NCBI RefSeq assembly: GCF_004193775.1
Contig: NC_041004.1
Span: 7,711,309-7,775,308 of the forward strand
Length of the DNA stretch: 64,000 nt
From: Glycine soja
Lineage: Eukaryota; Streptophyta; Magnoliopsida; Fabales; Fabaceae
Direction of reading: 5' to 3'
Positions within the stretch are counted from its first letter, which is position 1. Each line of letters starts with the position of its first letter. The notes under the pieces are model-generated. The model did not search any database, had not been told where the DNA came from, and saw only the letters and a list, made by a program, of their open reading frames with translations. Positions 45,902-58,293 of this stretch are shown here, in pieces. The position numbers were made by a program, and so were the translations under genes.

Positions 45902-47227
45902 ATGGCCTCTTTAAATTCTATGTTTTTCAAAAGTATTTTCAAGAATAGGTCAAATCTGAAATCATTTCAAGATTATGATGAAGACCAAGCCAACTTATGT
46001 CTCATGACCAAATCTCATGAGAATAACAAGGAAGAATCAGTAAGGAAGAAGTGGTACATCGACAGTGGATGTTCCAAACATATGACGGGAGATGTATCTA
46101 AGTTTACAACCATTTCCCCTAAGAAAAGTGGACATGTTACATACGGTGACAACAACAAAGGAAAAATCATTGGAGTCAGCAAAATAGGTACGAGTTCCTC
46201 TACTCCTATTGAAAATGTGCTACTTGTAAAAGGTTTAAAGCATAGCCTATTAAGTGTTAGTCAATTATGTGATAGAGGATATAAAGTATCTTTTGATTCT
46301 GAAAAATGTGTTATCAAGCATGAACATTACAAAGATATTGAGCATATAGGTTTCAGAGAAAATAATGTTTATATGATTGATCTGAAACAAAAGTCTAAAA
46401 ATGATAGATGTTTTCTAAGTAAAGATAGTGATCCTTGGTTATGGCATAAGAGAATTGCTCACATTAACATGGATCATCAAAATAAATTAATCTCAAAAGA
46501 CCTAGTTGTTGGATTACCAAAATTAAAGTTTGAAAAAGATAAATTATGTGATGCATGCAAAAAAGGTAAACAAACAAAAGTATATTTTAAATCTAAAAAT
46601 ATTGTCTCTACCACTCAACCATTACAACTATTGCATATGGATCTGTTTGGACCCTCTAGGGTCATGAGTTTTGGTGGTAGTTACTATGCCTTAGTAATTG
46701 TTGATGACTATTCTAGATATACTTGGACATTATTTCTTACTCACAAAAATGATGCATTTCATGCATTTAGAAGACTTGCCAAAGTCATCCAAAACAAAAA
46801 AAATCTCAAAATTATCTCCATTAGAAGTGATCATGGAGGTGAATTTGAAATGTTTTGTGATGAACATGGCATAGAACACAACTTTTCTGCACCTAGGACA
46901 CCCCAACAAAACGGTGTAGTAGAAAGGAAAAATAGATCTTTAGAAGAAATCACTAGAACCCTTTTAAATGACACTCCACTTCCAAAATATTTTTGGGCAG
47001 AAGCTGTCAACACCGCATGTTATATTATGAATAGAACCTTAATAAGACTCATTCTTAAGAAAACCCCATATGAACTGTTTAACAATAGAAAACCAAACAT
47101 TGCTCATTTACATATTTTTGGATGTAAATGTTTTTTCCTAAACAATGGTAAAGAAAGCCTAGGTAAATTTGATGCTAAGGCGGATGAGGGCATCTTCCTT
47201 GGTTATTCCCTACATAGCAAAGCCTTT
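45902..47227 (+). pseudogene. Copia C pol, first part (protease and integrase), gag-deleted
   Basis: An open frame of about 440 codons starts near the expected gag start (MASLNSMFFKS) and passes at about residue 25 into the pol side (YDEDQANLCLMTKSHE), so nearly all of gag is missing. Protease WYIDSGCSKHMTGD is intact. The His/Cys zinc region ([18 protein letters not shown]), integrase DDYSRYTW, SDHGGEFE and VVERKNR are intact, with a small internal deletion after GGEFE. The frame is cut at SLHSKAF by a solo LTR (47228-48955) and continues at 48961. Confidence 0.88.
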
Positions 47228-48955
47228 TGTTGGATCGAGTGGCCTCGGAATAATTAAGAAGGGGGGTTGAATTAATTATTCCTAAACCTTTATTAATTAA
47301 AAATTTACTCTTCTAAGACTTTTACTAAATTGTTAAGAGAATGAGGAGTAGAAAAGAAACTTAACAGAAAGTAAAAGCGGAAATTAAATGCACAACGGAA
47401 AGTAAAAGAGTAGGGAAGAAGGAAACAAACACACAAGAGTTTTTATACTGGTTCGGCAACAACCTGTGCCTACATCCAGTCACCAAGCGACCTGTGGTCC
47501 TTGAGATTTCTTTCAACCTTATAAAAATCCTTTTACAAGCAAAAATCCACAAGGGATGTACCCTCCCTTGTTCTCTTTGAAACCCTAGTGGATGTACCCT
47601 CCACTAGAACTGATCCACAAGAGATGTACCCTCTCTTGTTCTCAGTCAAACCCAAGTAGATGTACCCTCTACTTGTACCACAAAGGATGTACCCTCCAAT
47701 GTGTTAAGACAAAGATCTCAGGCGGTTAAACCCTTGATACTTTGTGAATGGGGATACAAAAGAATTCTCAGGCGGTTAGTCCTTTGAACACTTTTGTATT
47801 AAGGAAAGGGAAGAATCAAAAGAATTCTCAGACTGTGTCGTTTTGAATTCTTTGACAAAGGAGAAGGGAGACACAAAAGAATTCAGGCGGTTAGTCCTTT
47901 GTTCTTTTGGAAAAGGGAGAAGAGAGACACAAAAAGAATTCAGGCGGTTAGTCCTTGGCGAATTCTTTTTGGCAAAGGGAGAAGAGAATGAAAAGATGAA
48001 TAGCATAAGTTTTCAAGGTTTGGAAAACTAGAAAGCTTCAGAAAGCTTTTGGTACAAAGAAAAAGAAGAAGTTCAAAGAGATTCAAGGCTTGTAAAGGAT
48101 TGTAAGAGATTGATTGGAAAAGTATTCAAGATGGAATGAATGAATGTATTGAAAAGCAAATCAAAGCCTTGCTTTTATAGACTCTTCATGTCTGGTCAAG
48201 ACAACCATTTTAGAAGAGTTATAACTTTTAGAAAAACTTAAAACCAATTTGAAAAAGTCAAAAACTTTTTGAAAAGTTACATCTTTTGATTAATTCAGAA
48301 ACAAACATTGGTAATCGATTACCAAATTAGTGTAATCGATTACACAAAGCTTTTATGTAAAAGGATGTGACTCTTCACATTTGAATTTGAATTTCAACGT
48401 TCAAAGGCACTGGTAATCGATTACCAAAACATTGTAATCGATTACAGCTTTTTGAAATTAATTGGAACGTTGTAAATTCAATTTGAAAACTTTTTCAAAA
48501 CAATTTTGCTACTGGTAATCGATTACAACAATCTGGTAATCGATTACCAGAGAGTAAAAACTCTTTGGTAAACATGTTTTGTGAAAAATCATGTGCTATT
48601 CAATTTTTGAGAAAACCTTTTCATACTTATCTTGATTAAGCCTTCTCTTGATTCTTGAATCTTGAGTCTTGAATCTTGACCTTGATTCTTGAGATCTTGA
48701 ACCTTGAATCTTGATTCTTGACTCTAAACTTTCTTCTTGATTCTTGAATTCTTCTTGATTCTTATCTTGAACTCTTGAATTGTTCTTGATTCACTTGAGT
48801 TGTTCTTTGATTGATATTAAATTCACTTGAGTTGTTCTTTGATTGATCTTTGAGCTTTTTGTCATCACCTTTGTCATCATCTTTTGTTATCATCATTGTT
48901 ATCATCAAAACACCTTTGAGTCACCTTTGATTCATCATGAAGCTTTGCTTCTACA
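47228..48955 (-). mobile_element. Solo copia LTR (LTR d), CCTTT duplication
   Basis: In + coordinates it runs TGTTGGATCGAGTGGCC to GCTTTGCTTCTACA, with CCTTT at 47223-47227 and 48956-48960. On the - strand it has the same architecture as LTRs a and b: palindromes, five GGGTACA-loop hairpins (47540-47700 on the + strand as TGTACCC), and GCGGTTAGTCC units (47715-47960). A CTTGAATCTTGATTC-like simple repeat occurs at 48650-48850. Removing it restores the copia C frame. Confidence 0.92.
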
Positions 48956-48960
48956 CCTTT

Positions 48961-49227
48961 CGGATATACAACAAAAGAACCATGACAATTGAGGAATCAA
49001 TACATGTTAATTTTGATGAAACTAATATTACCTCTCCGAGAAAGGAATTTCTTGATGATATTGCAGATTCTTTGGAAGATATGCACAATCAAGAAAGGAA
49101 TCTAAAAAGGAAGAGAAATGAAGATAACAAGGATGTTCAAGACGGCATAGCCCAAGAAAATGATGATCTTCCCAAAGAATGGAAAACTTCAAGAAATCAT
49201 CCTCTTGACAACATCATCGGAGATATC
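48961..49227 (+). pseudogene. Copia C pol, integrase C-terminal/linker part
   Basis: The frame resumes as RIYNKRTMTIEESIHVNFDE and continues with an acidic, lysine-rich linker to [11 protein letters not shown]. That is the stretch before the reverse transcriptase in related copies B and A. It is cut by the G3 gypsy insertion at 49228, and the reverse transcriptase continues from about 54740. Confidence 0.85.
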
Positions 49228-50194
49228 TGATGCAAACCTACCCCGCAAGGGCATTGGATAGAAAAACTCCAAGTAGATTGGGCCAGAGATGCAAGAGAAG
49301 GCCCTAGGGTTCTTATGAGCCTTAGGGTAGATTTCGGGCCCATGGGCTAAGTACGAGCCCACTTATCTTTGTAAATATTAGATTAAGGTTTCATTATTTT
49401 TGGGCCTTGTGTTTAGGGCTCCATAATGTAGGTAGGGTACCCTAGAAATATAGGATTTTTCAGCCCTTGTATTTTGGGGCGCCTAGACTAGTTTTTGTAT
49501 TAGGGGTAGTTTTGTAATTTCACATGCACTAAGTGGATATTTGATGTGTGTGGTTGAAAATAAATTTAATTGAATTAGTAGAAGTCCAATCCAATTAAAT
49601 TTTAGGGGGGGGAGGTGAGCATTTGCTTACTACACCCCATTGCCACATCATATAGTCACACTTTGTGCATGTCCTTCATGCTTTTCATGCCTCATGACAC
49701 CTAAGCACACTTAGTGGAGAATCTTGAAATTGATCTTGGATTAGTGGGCTGAACCATAACTAGAATTCACTAATCATAATTAGTGAAATTTTGGCTCCAA
49801 AGTTTGGCTCCACAAATTCAATTTCAAATTCATGTGAAATTTGAATTTCCCTCCAATTTTGTGTGACACTTAGGCTATAAATAGAGGTCATGTGTGTACA
49901 TTTTTTTCAACTTTGATGATTTGAATATTAAACTTCAGATTTCAAAGCTCATTTAGAGCACAAAATTTCGTGCTCTTCTCTCCCTCTCCCTTCATTCATC
50001 TCCTTCTTCCTCCAAGCTTTTATCCATGGCCTCCTATGGTGGTGAGCTTCTTCTAGACTCATCTTCTCCTTGAAGTGGCGTCTCCTCTCTCTCTTCCTTT
50101 CTCCATTCCGCTGCCATTCATCTTCCAAGAAGCAAAGGAATCCATTGATGAAGAAGATCCTAGGCCTACAAGCTCCAATGGAGCTTGCATCATG

Positions 50195-51960
50195 TTCCCT
50201 CCCCCTTGAAAAGGATTTGACCTCAAATCCCGAGGTTCTTGAAACTCTGGGCTTTTTTCCTCAACACCTGTGAAAAGAACAAAAACATATGTATTAGTGG
50301 TGTTTTGTATGTTGAAGTAAGGTAAGGTCTGAAAACTCATTTCCTGGGCATCTTCCCATGAAGGAACATGGTTCCTCACCAACTCAATGAGTGGTGCTAC
50401 AAGTATAGAAAAATATGGGGCAAACCTTTTGCAAAAGTTTGTTAAGTCTTGGAAGCCCCAAATTTTTCTTACACTTGGTGGAGCGGGCCACTCAGGAATG
50501 ACCTTTATTCTCTTAGGGTTCATGGGAACCCCTTGATCACAATTTAAAAAATTAAGAAAAGTAAAGCAATAGAACATACCTTTTTCTGTATTTTCATGTT
50601 GATTAATCCTACCAAAAAGTATGACAAACCTAAGGTGTCCCATATGAGTGCCTAAGTTTGTATTGAAACTAAAAATAAGAGCAAACCTACCTAATGAGTC
50701 CCTATGTACACAAATCATGAAGATGTTGGGTGCACGAGTGATTTTACAAAAGAGTGTTGCACCACCAAAAACATTCATCACACCACCTATTTTAGGGATT
50801 TGGTGCCTAATAATACCTATTTTGGGCACCAACAAAGCACAAGTATTTAATCTCTTGCGAACCAAACCCTCATCCAACAACTCCTTTACTTGAGGATTAA
50901 ACTCAAGCCTAAGAGATGTGGCAATGCTAACAAGTGTCTTTTTACAAAGGAGAAAATGTGGAGGTTGTCTAAGAAGGGAAATTTCTTTAATATTTGTCTT
51001 TATTTCAAAATGTCTTTCCTTCTTAGCTAACCTCTTAGAGGAGACACTTACCTCCTTACACTCCTCCTTAACCATTAAAGGTTGTCCTTCTTCTTGGGGA
51101 TAGATTTCTTCACTAGATTCTCCCCCCTTTGCTTCTTCACTTTCACTAGAGGAAGGTGAAGTAGTAGCCTCATCTTGGCTACTATAAATGTCTTGGCCCC
51201 TCATAATCATGGTTTTCTTGGTGGGGCATTGAGAAGTAATGTGTCCTCTTCCAAGACATTTAAAGCACTTCATGTAGCTAGTCTTCTCTTGCATACTAGC
51301 CTTAAGGGGTTGCTTTTCTATTGTCTTCCCCTTATCATCTTTGGGCTTAGAAGGTCTCACCCCTAAGATTCCTTGACCTTGGTCTTTCTTTGGATAAGAG
51401 TGAGAGCCATAAGATTTTGAAGTAGACTTCCTTTTAATTTGTTGCTCTACCCTTATTTCCCAATCTAAATTAGCCTCTACATTGTCCTTCCCATGGAAGT
51501 ATGGGAGTTTAATGTTAACCTCTTGAGGCTTTCTTTCATTTTCTCTCCTATGGGAGTGAGGTCTAAGATGTGACCTATGCCTTCCTTCATAATAGTCACG
51601 AAGTTCTTCACTTAGGCTCTTGCAAGAGTTATGACTACTATAGGAGACATGTTTTTCTCTTTTCATTTCTTTCATTATTTTTCTTCTTTCTTCCTCTCTT
51701 ATTTTCTTTCTTTCATGTTGGCTTATTTCTTCCACTCTTTTTTTACCTTTTTCTTTTCTCTCTTGTTTTTCTTTCCACAACTTAAGGGATCTCAACTCAT
51801 CTAATATCTTATACAAGGGGTCCTTAGGAGTAGAACCCTCACCATTAACACTAGATGAAGAATGAAGACTCATGTTGGTTCCTAAGTTATGGTTCTTTCT
51901 TGTTGGGGGTTTGAAAGAAAGGTAAAAGAAACTATGGTTGAAACTAGCCAAAATAAACAC
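50195..51960 (-). pseudogene. G3 gypsy gag with fused, internally deleted pol
   Basis: A continuous - strand frame starts near 51870 (MSLHSSSSVNGEGS; an in-frame ATG also exists at 51960) and extends to the 3' LTR. It has a Lys/Glu-rich region, IKLPYFHGKDNVEANLDWE, and the zinc knuckle CFKCLGRGHITSQC with an acidic Ser-rich tail. It then has LVRKRLNTCALLVPK from the reverse-transcriptase start, and MNPKRIKVIPEWPAPPSVRK with FAPYFSILVAPL from the RT/RNase H linker. The RT palm, RNase H and integrase are deleted in frame. It looks like a gag-plus-scraps non-autonomous gypsy, and the open frame suggests recent activity in trans. Confidence 0.8.
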
Positions 51961-53775
51961 TAAAAGAGGTTTGAAAGATAAGATAAAAACTAATTGGTAA
52001 AAGGCAAGCTATCTAGACGGTTTGACAATGGAGGGTAAAGGAAATAAGCTATGAAAGTAAGCAAGAAATGCAAACTAGGCGGATCCTAAGAGTGTTTGGA
52101 TGACCTAATTTAAGGTTCCCAACAAAACACTCACTATCCTAAGGGAAAATTGCCTAAAATTATTACACACAAATGGAAGTAGGGTGACCTATTGGAGGCT
52201 CCCAACTTACTTCCAATGAAAGGCCTTTTTGTTACAAAATTTGAAAGCAAAACAAATTGTCAATTACAAAATTACAAAAAAAAAAGTCCTCAATTGTGGT
52301 GGCTATTCTCTCTTTAGTATTTCACTCAATTTGGAGTGCTTCTTAGTCCAATAGCTCTTAAGGTGGTTGGCCCCTTGCTTCTTGACTCAAATTCTTCAAG
52401 ATATGGCACCAATCCTCCTTTCCAATTCCCTATATGGCAACTCACAAGCAAGGAAACAAAGAGACAAGCAATAACCAAAGACCAAAAAAAATGAAATGAA
52501 AGCTAAACCAATAGAGTTTTAACAAGACAAATTTCCAAGGATTATTCAACAATTAAGCAATGAAAAGCACGAAAAAGCAAGCTAGGACTCAAAGAGAAAC
52601 CTAGAATGGCTCTATAGTAGAGTAGAAAAACTCTAAAAAAAAAAGACTCAACAAACCTCTAGTTTTGGCACTGGTTTTCACAATAATTTTCAATTGAAAT
52701 TTCAGAACTAGGATTGGTATAAATAGGCACCAATTATAGAACAAATTTTGAGCCAAAACAACAAGCACACTCTCCTTTCACCTTTTTTTTTTCCTGGACA
52801 CTGATTTTTCTGTCACCTTGTGCGATTTTTATTATTTTTTCCTTTAATCCAAATCGCTTGGTTATTTTTTTATAATTTTGTTCCAGATGTCTAGAAAATT
52901 CAGTAAAAGTTTCAGCTCAAAAAACGTAGTGACCAATTCCCAGTAATTTATACAATTTCGTATGTTCAAGCTACCAGCACCAGCGATTTCAACCTAGAAA
53001 TCAAGAGTAGTGTTAATGTTGCTTAAGGCTTGGATAGTTACAATTTGTGTTTGCTTATGCTCAATTATCTTGAATAACACAATTCAAGAGAGCTTAAGAC
53101 TTATTTGATTCACAAATCCAGCCACAACTCAGCACCACAACTGAACTTCATCATAGGCATCATGTAGGAATCTTAGAAAACAAAAAAGAGTTCAACAAGA
53201 CTACTTCTAGGAATTGATTTAGAAGATGTTATGAACTAAATAACATGCATGAATTAGACTCAAAATTCAAAAGATAGGCTAAGAATGACAAGAATACATG
53301 AACAAATGTATCTAGAATTCAATCAACAAAAATAAAAATTCAACACAAACTTAGAGCATGATGTGACAATTACTATGACTAAACATGACTCTAAGACAAC
53401 ATGGATTAAGTGATTTACACTTAGATTTTTGTGTTTTTTTTTCTAATCAATATTTTGGAAAAAAAAATTTAGATCTAAAGGTTCAGCACAAGAATATTAT
53501 GAATGAAAATTGATAGAACCTAAAATCAACACAAAAACAAGATTCAAGAGTAGATCTACAAAATTTGAACCATAGAAATGCAAGAACAAGTGTAGATCTA
53601 AGATTTAATCAGTTTATTTTTTTTAAATCCACTCTAAACAGAACCAAACCACAAGACAATGGAGGATATACATGGAGAATAATATGAGGAACAAGGAATT
53701 AAAGAGAATTCACCGAACAAAAAGATAGAGGAAGCAAAAGAACATCACCTAGATGAAAATGCTCTTGATACCACA
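51961..53775 (-). mobile_element. G3 untranslated leader with primer binding site
   Basis: About 1.8 kb of AT-rich DNA lies between the primer site (TGGTATCAAGAGC on the - strand, 53773-53761) and the gag start. No coding motif was seen. Long non-coding leaders are usual in gypsy elements of this kind. Confidence 0.6.
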
Positions 53776-54739
53776 TGATGCAAGCTCCATTGGAGCTTGT
53801 AGGCCTAGGATCTTCTTCATCAATGGATTCCTCTGCTTCTTGGAAGATGAATGGCAGCGGAATGGAGAAAGGAAGAGAGAGAGGAGACGCCACTTCAAGG
53901 AGAAGATGAGTCTAGAAGAAGCTCACCACCATAGGAGGCCATGGATAAGAGCTTGGAGGAAGAAGGAGATGAATGAAGGGAGAGGGAGAGAAGAGCACGA
54001 AATTTTGTGCTCTAAATGAGCTTTGAAATCTGAAGTTTAATATTCAAATCATCAAAGTTGAAAAAAATGCACACACATGACCTCTATTTATAGCCTAAGT
54101 GTCACACAAAATTGGAGGGAAATTCAAATTTCACTTGAATTTGAAATTGAATTTGTGGAGCCAAACTTTGGAGCCAAAATTTCACTAATTATGATTAGTG
54201 AATTCTACTTATGGTTCAGCCCACTAATCCAAGATCAATTCCAAGATTCTCCACTAAGTGTGCTTAGGTGTCATGAGGCATGAAAAGCATGAAGGACATG
54301 CACAAAGTGTGACTATATGATGTGGCAATGGGGTGTAGTAAGCAAATGCTCACCTCCCCCCCTAAAATTTAATTGGATTGCGCTTCTACCAATTCAATTA
54401 AATTTATTTCCAACCACGCAAATCAAATATCCACTTAGTTCATGTGAAATTACAAAACTACCCCTAATACAAAAACTAGTCTAGGCGCCCCAAAATACAA
54501 GGGCTGAAAAATCCTATATTTCTAGGGTACCCTACCTACATTATGGAGCCCTAAACACAAGGCCCAAAAATAATGAAACCTTAATCTAATATTTACAAAG
54601 ATAAGTGGGCTCGTACTTAGCCCATGGGCCCGAAATCTATCCTAAGGCTCATAAGAACCCTAGGGCCTTCTCTTGCATCTCTGGCCCAATCTACTTGGAG
54701 TTTTTCTATCCAATGCCCTTGCGGGGTAGGATTGCATCA

Positions 54740-56349
54740 TTTCAAAAGAGGTAACAACTAGACACTCTCTTAAAGATTTATGCAATAACATGGCATTTGT
54801 TTCTATGATAGAACCTAAAAACTTTAAACAAGCCATAATAGATGATCAACGGATAGTTGCTATGCAAGAAGAGTTAAATCAATTTGAGAGAAATAATGTT
54901 TAGGAACTAGTTGAGAAACCACAAAACTACCTTATTATAGGAACTAAGTGGGTATTTAGAAATAAACTAGACGAAAATGGTATAGTAATTAGAAATAAAG
55001 CTAGACTAGTTGCAAAAGGATACAACTAAGAAGAAGGGATAGACTATGAAGAAACCTTTGCACCCGTAGCTAGATTAGAAGCCATTAGGATGCTTTTAGC
55101 CTATGCATCTGTTATGAATTTTAAATTATATCAAATGGATGTTAAAAGTGTCTTCTTAAATGGTCTAATCCAAGAGGAAGTATATGTAGAACAACCTCCC
55201 GGGTTTGAAGACTCACAAAAATTAGATCATGTCTATAGGTTAAAGAAAACACTTTATGGGTTAAAACAAGCACCTAGGGCTTGGTATGAAAGATTAAGTA
55301 AATTCCTATTAGAAAAGAATTTCATTCGAGGAAAGGTAGATACCACCTTATTCATAAAGAAGAAGGATAATGATATCTTATTGGTACAAATTTATGTTGA
55401 TGATATAATCTTTGGATCTACTAATGAATCTTTGTGCAAGAAATTTTCTATTGACATGCAAAGTGAGTTTGAGATGTCCATGATGGGTGAGTTAAACTAC
55501 TTTCTGGGACTACAAATCAAACAAACAAATGATGGGATCTTTGTCAACCAAGCAAAATATTGCAAGGAACTCATCAAGAAATTCAGAATGGAGAACTCAA
55601 AACACTTGGCTACTCCTATAAGCACTGGTTGCTACCTTGATAAAGATGAGTCCGGTCAACCCGTTGATGAAAAGCAATATAGAGGTATGATTGGATCTCT
55701 ACTTTACTTATTTGCAAGTAGGCCATATATTATGTTCAGTGTATGCATGTGTGCAAGATTTCAGTCAAATCCAAAGTTTTCACATTTATCTGTAGTAAAA
55801 AGGATCATAAGATATCTCTTAGGAACAGTTAACTTAGGATTATGGTACCCAAAAAATTCTTTATGCAATTTAGTAGGATACTCATATTCAGATTTTGTTG
55901 GATCCAAAACAGATAGGAAGAGCACTAGTGGCACATGTCAATTTATAGGATCTGTTCTTGTCTCTTGGCACAACAAGAAGCAAAATAGTGTAGCATTATC
56001 CATAGTCGAAGCATAATACATCTCTGCTGGTAGTTGTTGTGCACAGATTTTGTGGATGAAACAACAACTATCTGATTATGGGATTGTATTAGACCATATC
56101 CCCATAAAATGTGACAACACAAGCGCCATAAATATATCTAAGAACCCAGTTCTCTACTCTAGAACCAAGCACATAGAAATTAGGCATCATTTTCTATGAG
56201 ATCATGTCCTGAAAGGTGACTGTGTTCTAGAATTTGTAGATACCAAAAATTAACTCGCAGATATCTTCACAAAACCACTATCCAAAGATTCCTTCTACAC
56301 CATTAGAAGAGAATTAGGACTTCTAGATGCCAGTGACTTAGACAAATGA
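54740..56349 (+). pseudogene. Copia C pol, second part (reverse transcriptase and RNase H)
   Basis: From [13 protein letters not shown] the frame gives [54 protein letters not shown] and [18 protein letters not shown]. RNase H follows ([45 protein letters not shown]). Stops interrupt it at about 54901, 55027, 56014, 56198 and 56249, and it ends at a TGA at 56347. The YVDD polymerase motif is kept. It belongs with 45902-49227, separated by the G3 insertion. Confidence 0.88.
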
Positions 56350-56717
56350 TTTGTTTTATGTTTTTATGCTTAGACTTGGTTATTTTGATGATATCTGACT
56401 GAGTGGTATATATTTAAAATTGGTGCTATTCAAATTATGCTTTATGTATGGTTTAGCATCTTTTATGTTTGTTTTACAAAGTATGCCTTATGTATGTTTT
56501 AAATTATGTATGTTTTATGCACTTTGAACTTTTTGATGTTGTCAAAGGGGGAGAGAAAAATGGGTATTTTAAGAAATCAAGATATTACTTTTTCAAAGCT
56601 TTAAAATTAAGCATAAATTCAAAAAAGAAAGGGGGAGAAAGGGATGAGTGAACGGTAGAACAAGACTTGTATGCATTCTCTTGATTTCAGGATTGTCATC
56701 ATCAAAAAGGGGGAGAT
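56350..56717 (+). promoter_or_regulatory. Copia C 3' spacer with multiple polypurine tracts
   Basis: Three AAAGGGGGAGA-type tracts occur at about 56547, 56628 and 56706. The last, CAAAAAGGGGGAGATTG, directly precedes LTR b. Multiple copies of the polypurine tract upstream of the 3' LTR are known as a feature of Sireviruses and support that assignment. Confidence 0.7.
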
Positions 56718-58293
56718 TGTGGACGCAATGCCTTCCAAGGTTATTTTGATGATGCCAAAGAATCAAGAGCTAATTCCAAAGATTCAAGAATAAAGTTTCA
56801 AGAATAATCAAGATCAAGATTTAAGACTCAAGATTCAAGAATCAAGAGAAGACTCAATCAAGATAAGTACTAAAAAACTTTTCCAAAACATTGAGTAGCA
56901 ATGGAAATTTTCACAAAATCATTACCAAAGAGTTTTACTCTCTGGTAATCAATTACCAGAAGGTAGTAATCGATTATCAGTGTTTTAAAACGTTAGATTT
57001 CAAATTTCAAGAGTCACAACTTGTGTTTAAACAATTTTAAATCATTTTAAACTTGTGTAATCAATTACACAATACTTATAATCGATTACCAAAGTTCTAA
57101 ACATTTTGATTTTCAAAATTTAAACATGAAGAGTCACATCTGTTGATGTGTAATCGATTACACCTTAATGGTAATCGATTACCAGTGATTGATTTCGAAA
57201 AATAAATTTCCAAAAGTCATAATTCTTTAAGTGACTTGTTTCTGAAGATTTTTTTCAAAAGTCACAACTTTTTAAAGGACTAGTTTTCAAAAGAGTCACA
57301 ATTTTTAAAAGGTGATTAGTTTAAAAGAAATTGCCAAGAGTCACAAACTTTAACTTGAGTCATCAAAAGATTATAAATATGTGGCCATGGCATGAATTTT
57401 AGTACAATCTTTTCAATCAATCTTTCAATATCTTCTTTCATTTCTTTCAACACTTTACAGAACTTTCTAATTCATTTCTCTTCATTTTTCTAAGAGTTTT
57501 TGTTCAATACTTTCTCTTCCAAGAAAAATTTATTGTTTAAAAACTTGTGTTATTCATCTTTTCCATTCTCTTCTCCCTTTGCCAAAAGAATAGAAGGACT
57601 AACCGTCTAAACTCTTTTGTGTCTCTCTTCTCTCTTGACAAAAGATTCAAAGGACTAACCGCCTGAGAATTCTTTTGATTCTTCCCTTCCCCTTAAGCAA
57701 AAGATTTCAAAGGACCAACCACCTGAGATATCTTTTGTTTCCCCTTACAAAGATTTAAAGGACTAACCGCCTGAGAATTCTTTGTCCCAACACATTGGAG
57801 GGTACATCCTTTGTGGTACAAGTAGAGGGTATATCTACTTGGGGATTGTTATACTGAGAACAAGAGAGGGTACATCTCTTGTGGATCAGTTCAAGTGGAG
57901 GGTACATCCACTTGGTTTTTCAAAGAGAACAAGGGAGGGTACATCCCTTGTGGATCTTTGGCTTGTAAAGAATTTTACAAGGTTAAAAGAAATCTCAAGA
58001 ACCACAGGTTGCTTGGGGCTTGGATGTAGGCACGGGTTGTGGCCGAACCAGTATAAATCCGGTTTTGCATTCTCTCTTCCCTAAACTCTTTTACATTTTG
58101 TTGTCTTTACATTTCCTTAAAGTCTTTTACTTTCTGTTGTATTTATATTTCTTTAAGTTACTTTCCTTTATTAATTATTTCAGTAACTTGTTAACAAAGA
58201 AATAATTGAATCTAGGGAAATTTTCAATTAGGAATAGTCAACAAAATTCAACCCCCCCCCCCTTCTTAATATTCTGAGGACGCTTGTCCAACA
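56718..58293 (+). mobile_element. Copia C/B 3' LTR (LTR b), mosaic
   Basis: It runs TGTGGACGCAATGCC to GCTTGTCCAACA. Up to about 58040 it is nearly identical to LTR a. From the conserved GTAGGCACGGGTTGTGGCC block onward it matches the end of LTR c instead (GGTTTTGCATTCT, ATAATTGAATCTAGGG, a run of C, TTCTTAATATTCTGAGG). So LTR b joins a 5' part of type a to a 3' part of type c. TATAAATATG is near 57373 and hairpin units lie at 57590-57960. Confidence 0.88.

Larger units (their letters stand above)
49228..54739 (-). mobile_element. Gypsy element G3 with LTRs in opposite orientation
   Basis: Two blocks of about 965 bases (49228-50192 and 53776-54739) are reverse complements of each other. Each runs between TGATGCAA and TTGCATCA termini. 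The - strand primer site TGGTATCAAGAGC (53761-53773) lies beside the right block. The - strand polypurine tract (CAAGGGGGAGGGAACA) lies beside the left. Normal LTRs are direct repeats, so one has been inverted. TATAAATAG is on the + strand of the left block (49876) and on the - strand of the right. Since the element reads on the - strand, the left LTR is the flipped one. No target duplication is visible. Confidence 0.85.

Noticed and set aside
47776..48031. Open frames on both strands rich in Phe/Ser or Lys/Glu
   Set aside because: They fall in the GCGGTTAGTCC hairpin array of solo LTR d and come from the repeats.
51570..51785. Phe/Leu-rich + strand frame resembling a membrane protein
   Set aside because: Antisense of the Lys/Glu/Arg-rich gag coding of G3, where AAG/GAA codons read as CTT/TTC.
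53699..54283. Several open frames in and beside the right G3 LTR
   Set aside because: They lie in LTR sequence, are low-complexity or shadow frames, and the inverted LTR copy does not preserve them as genes.
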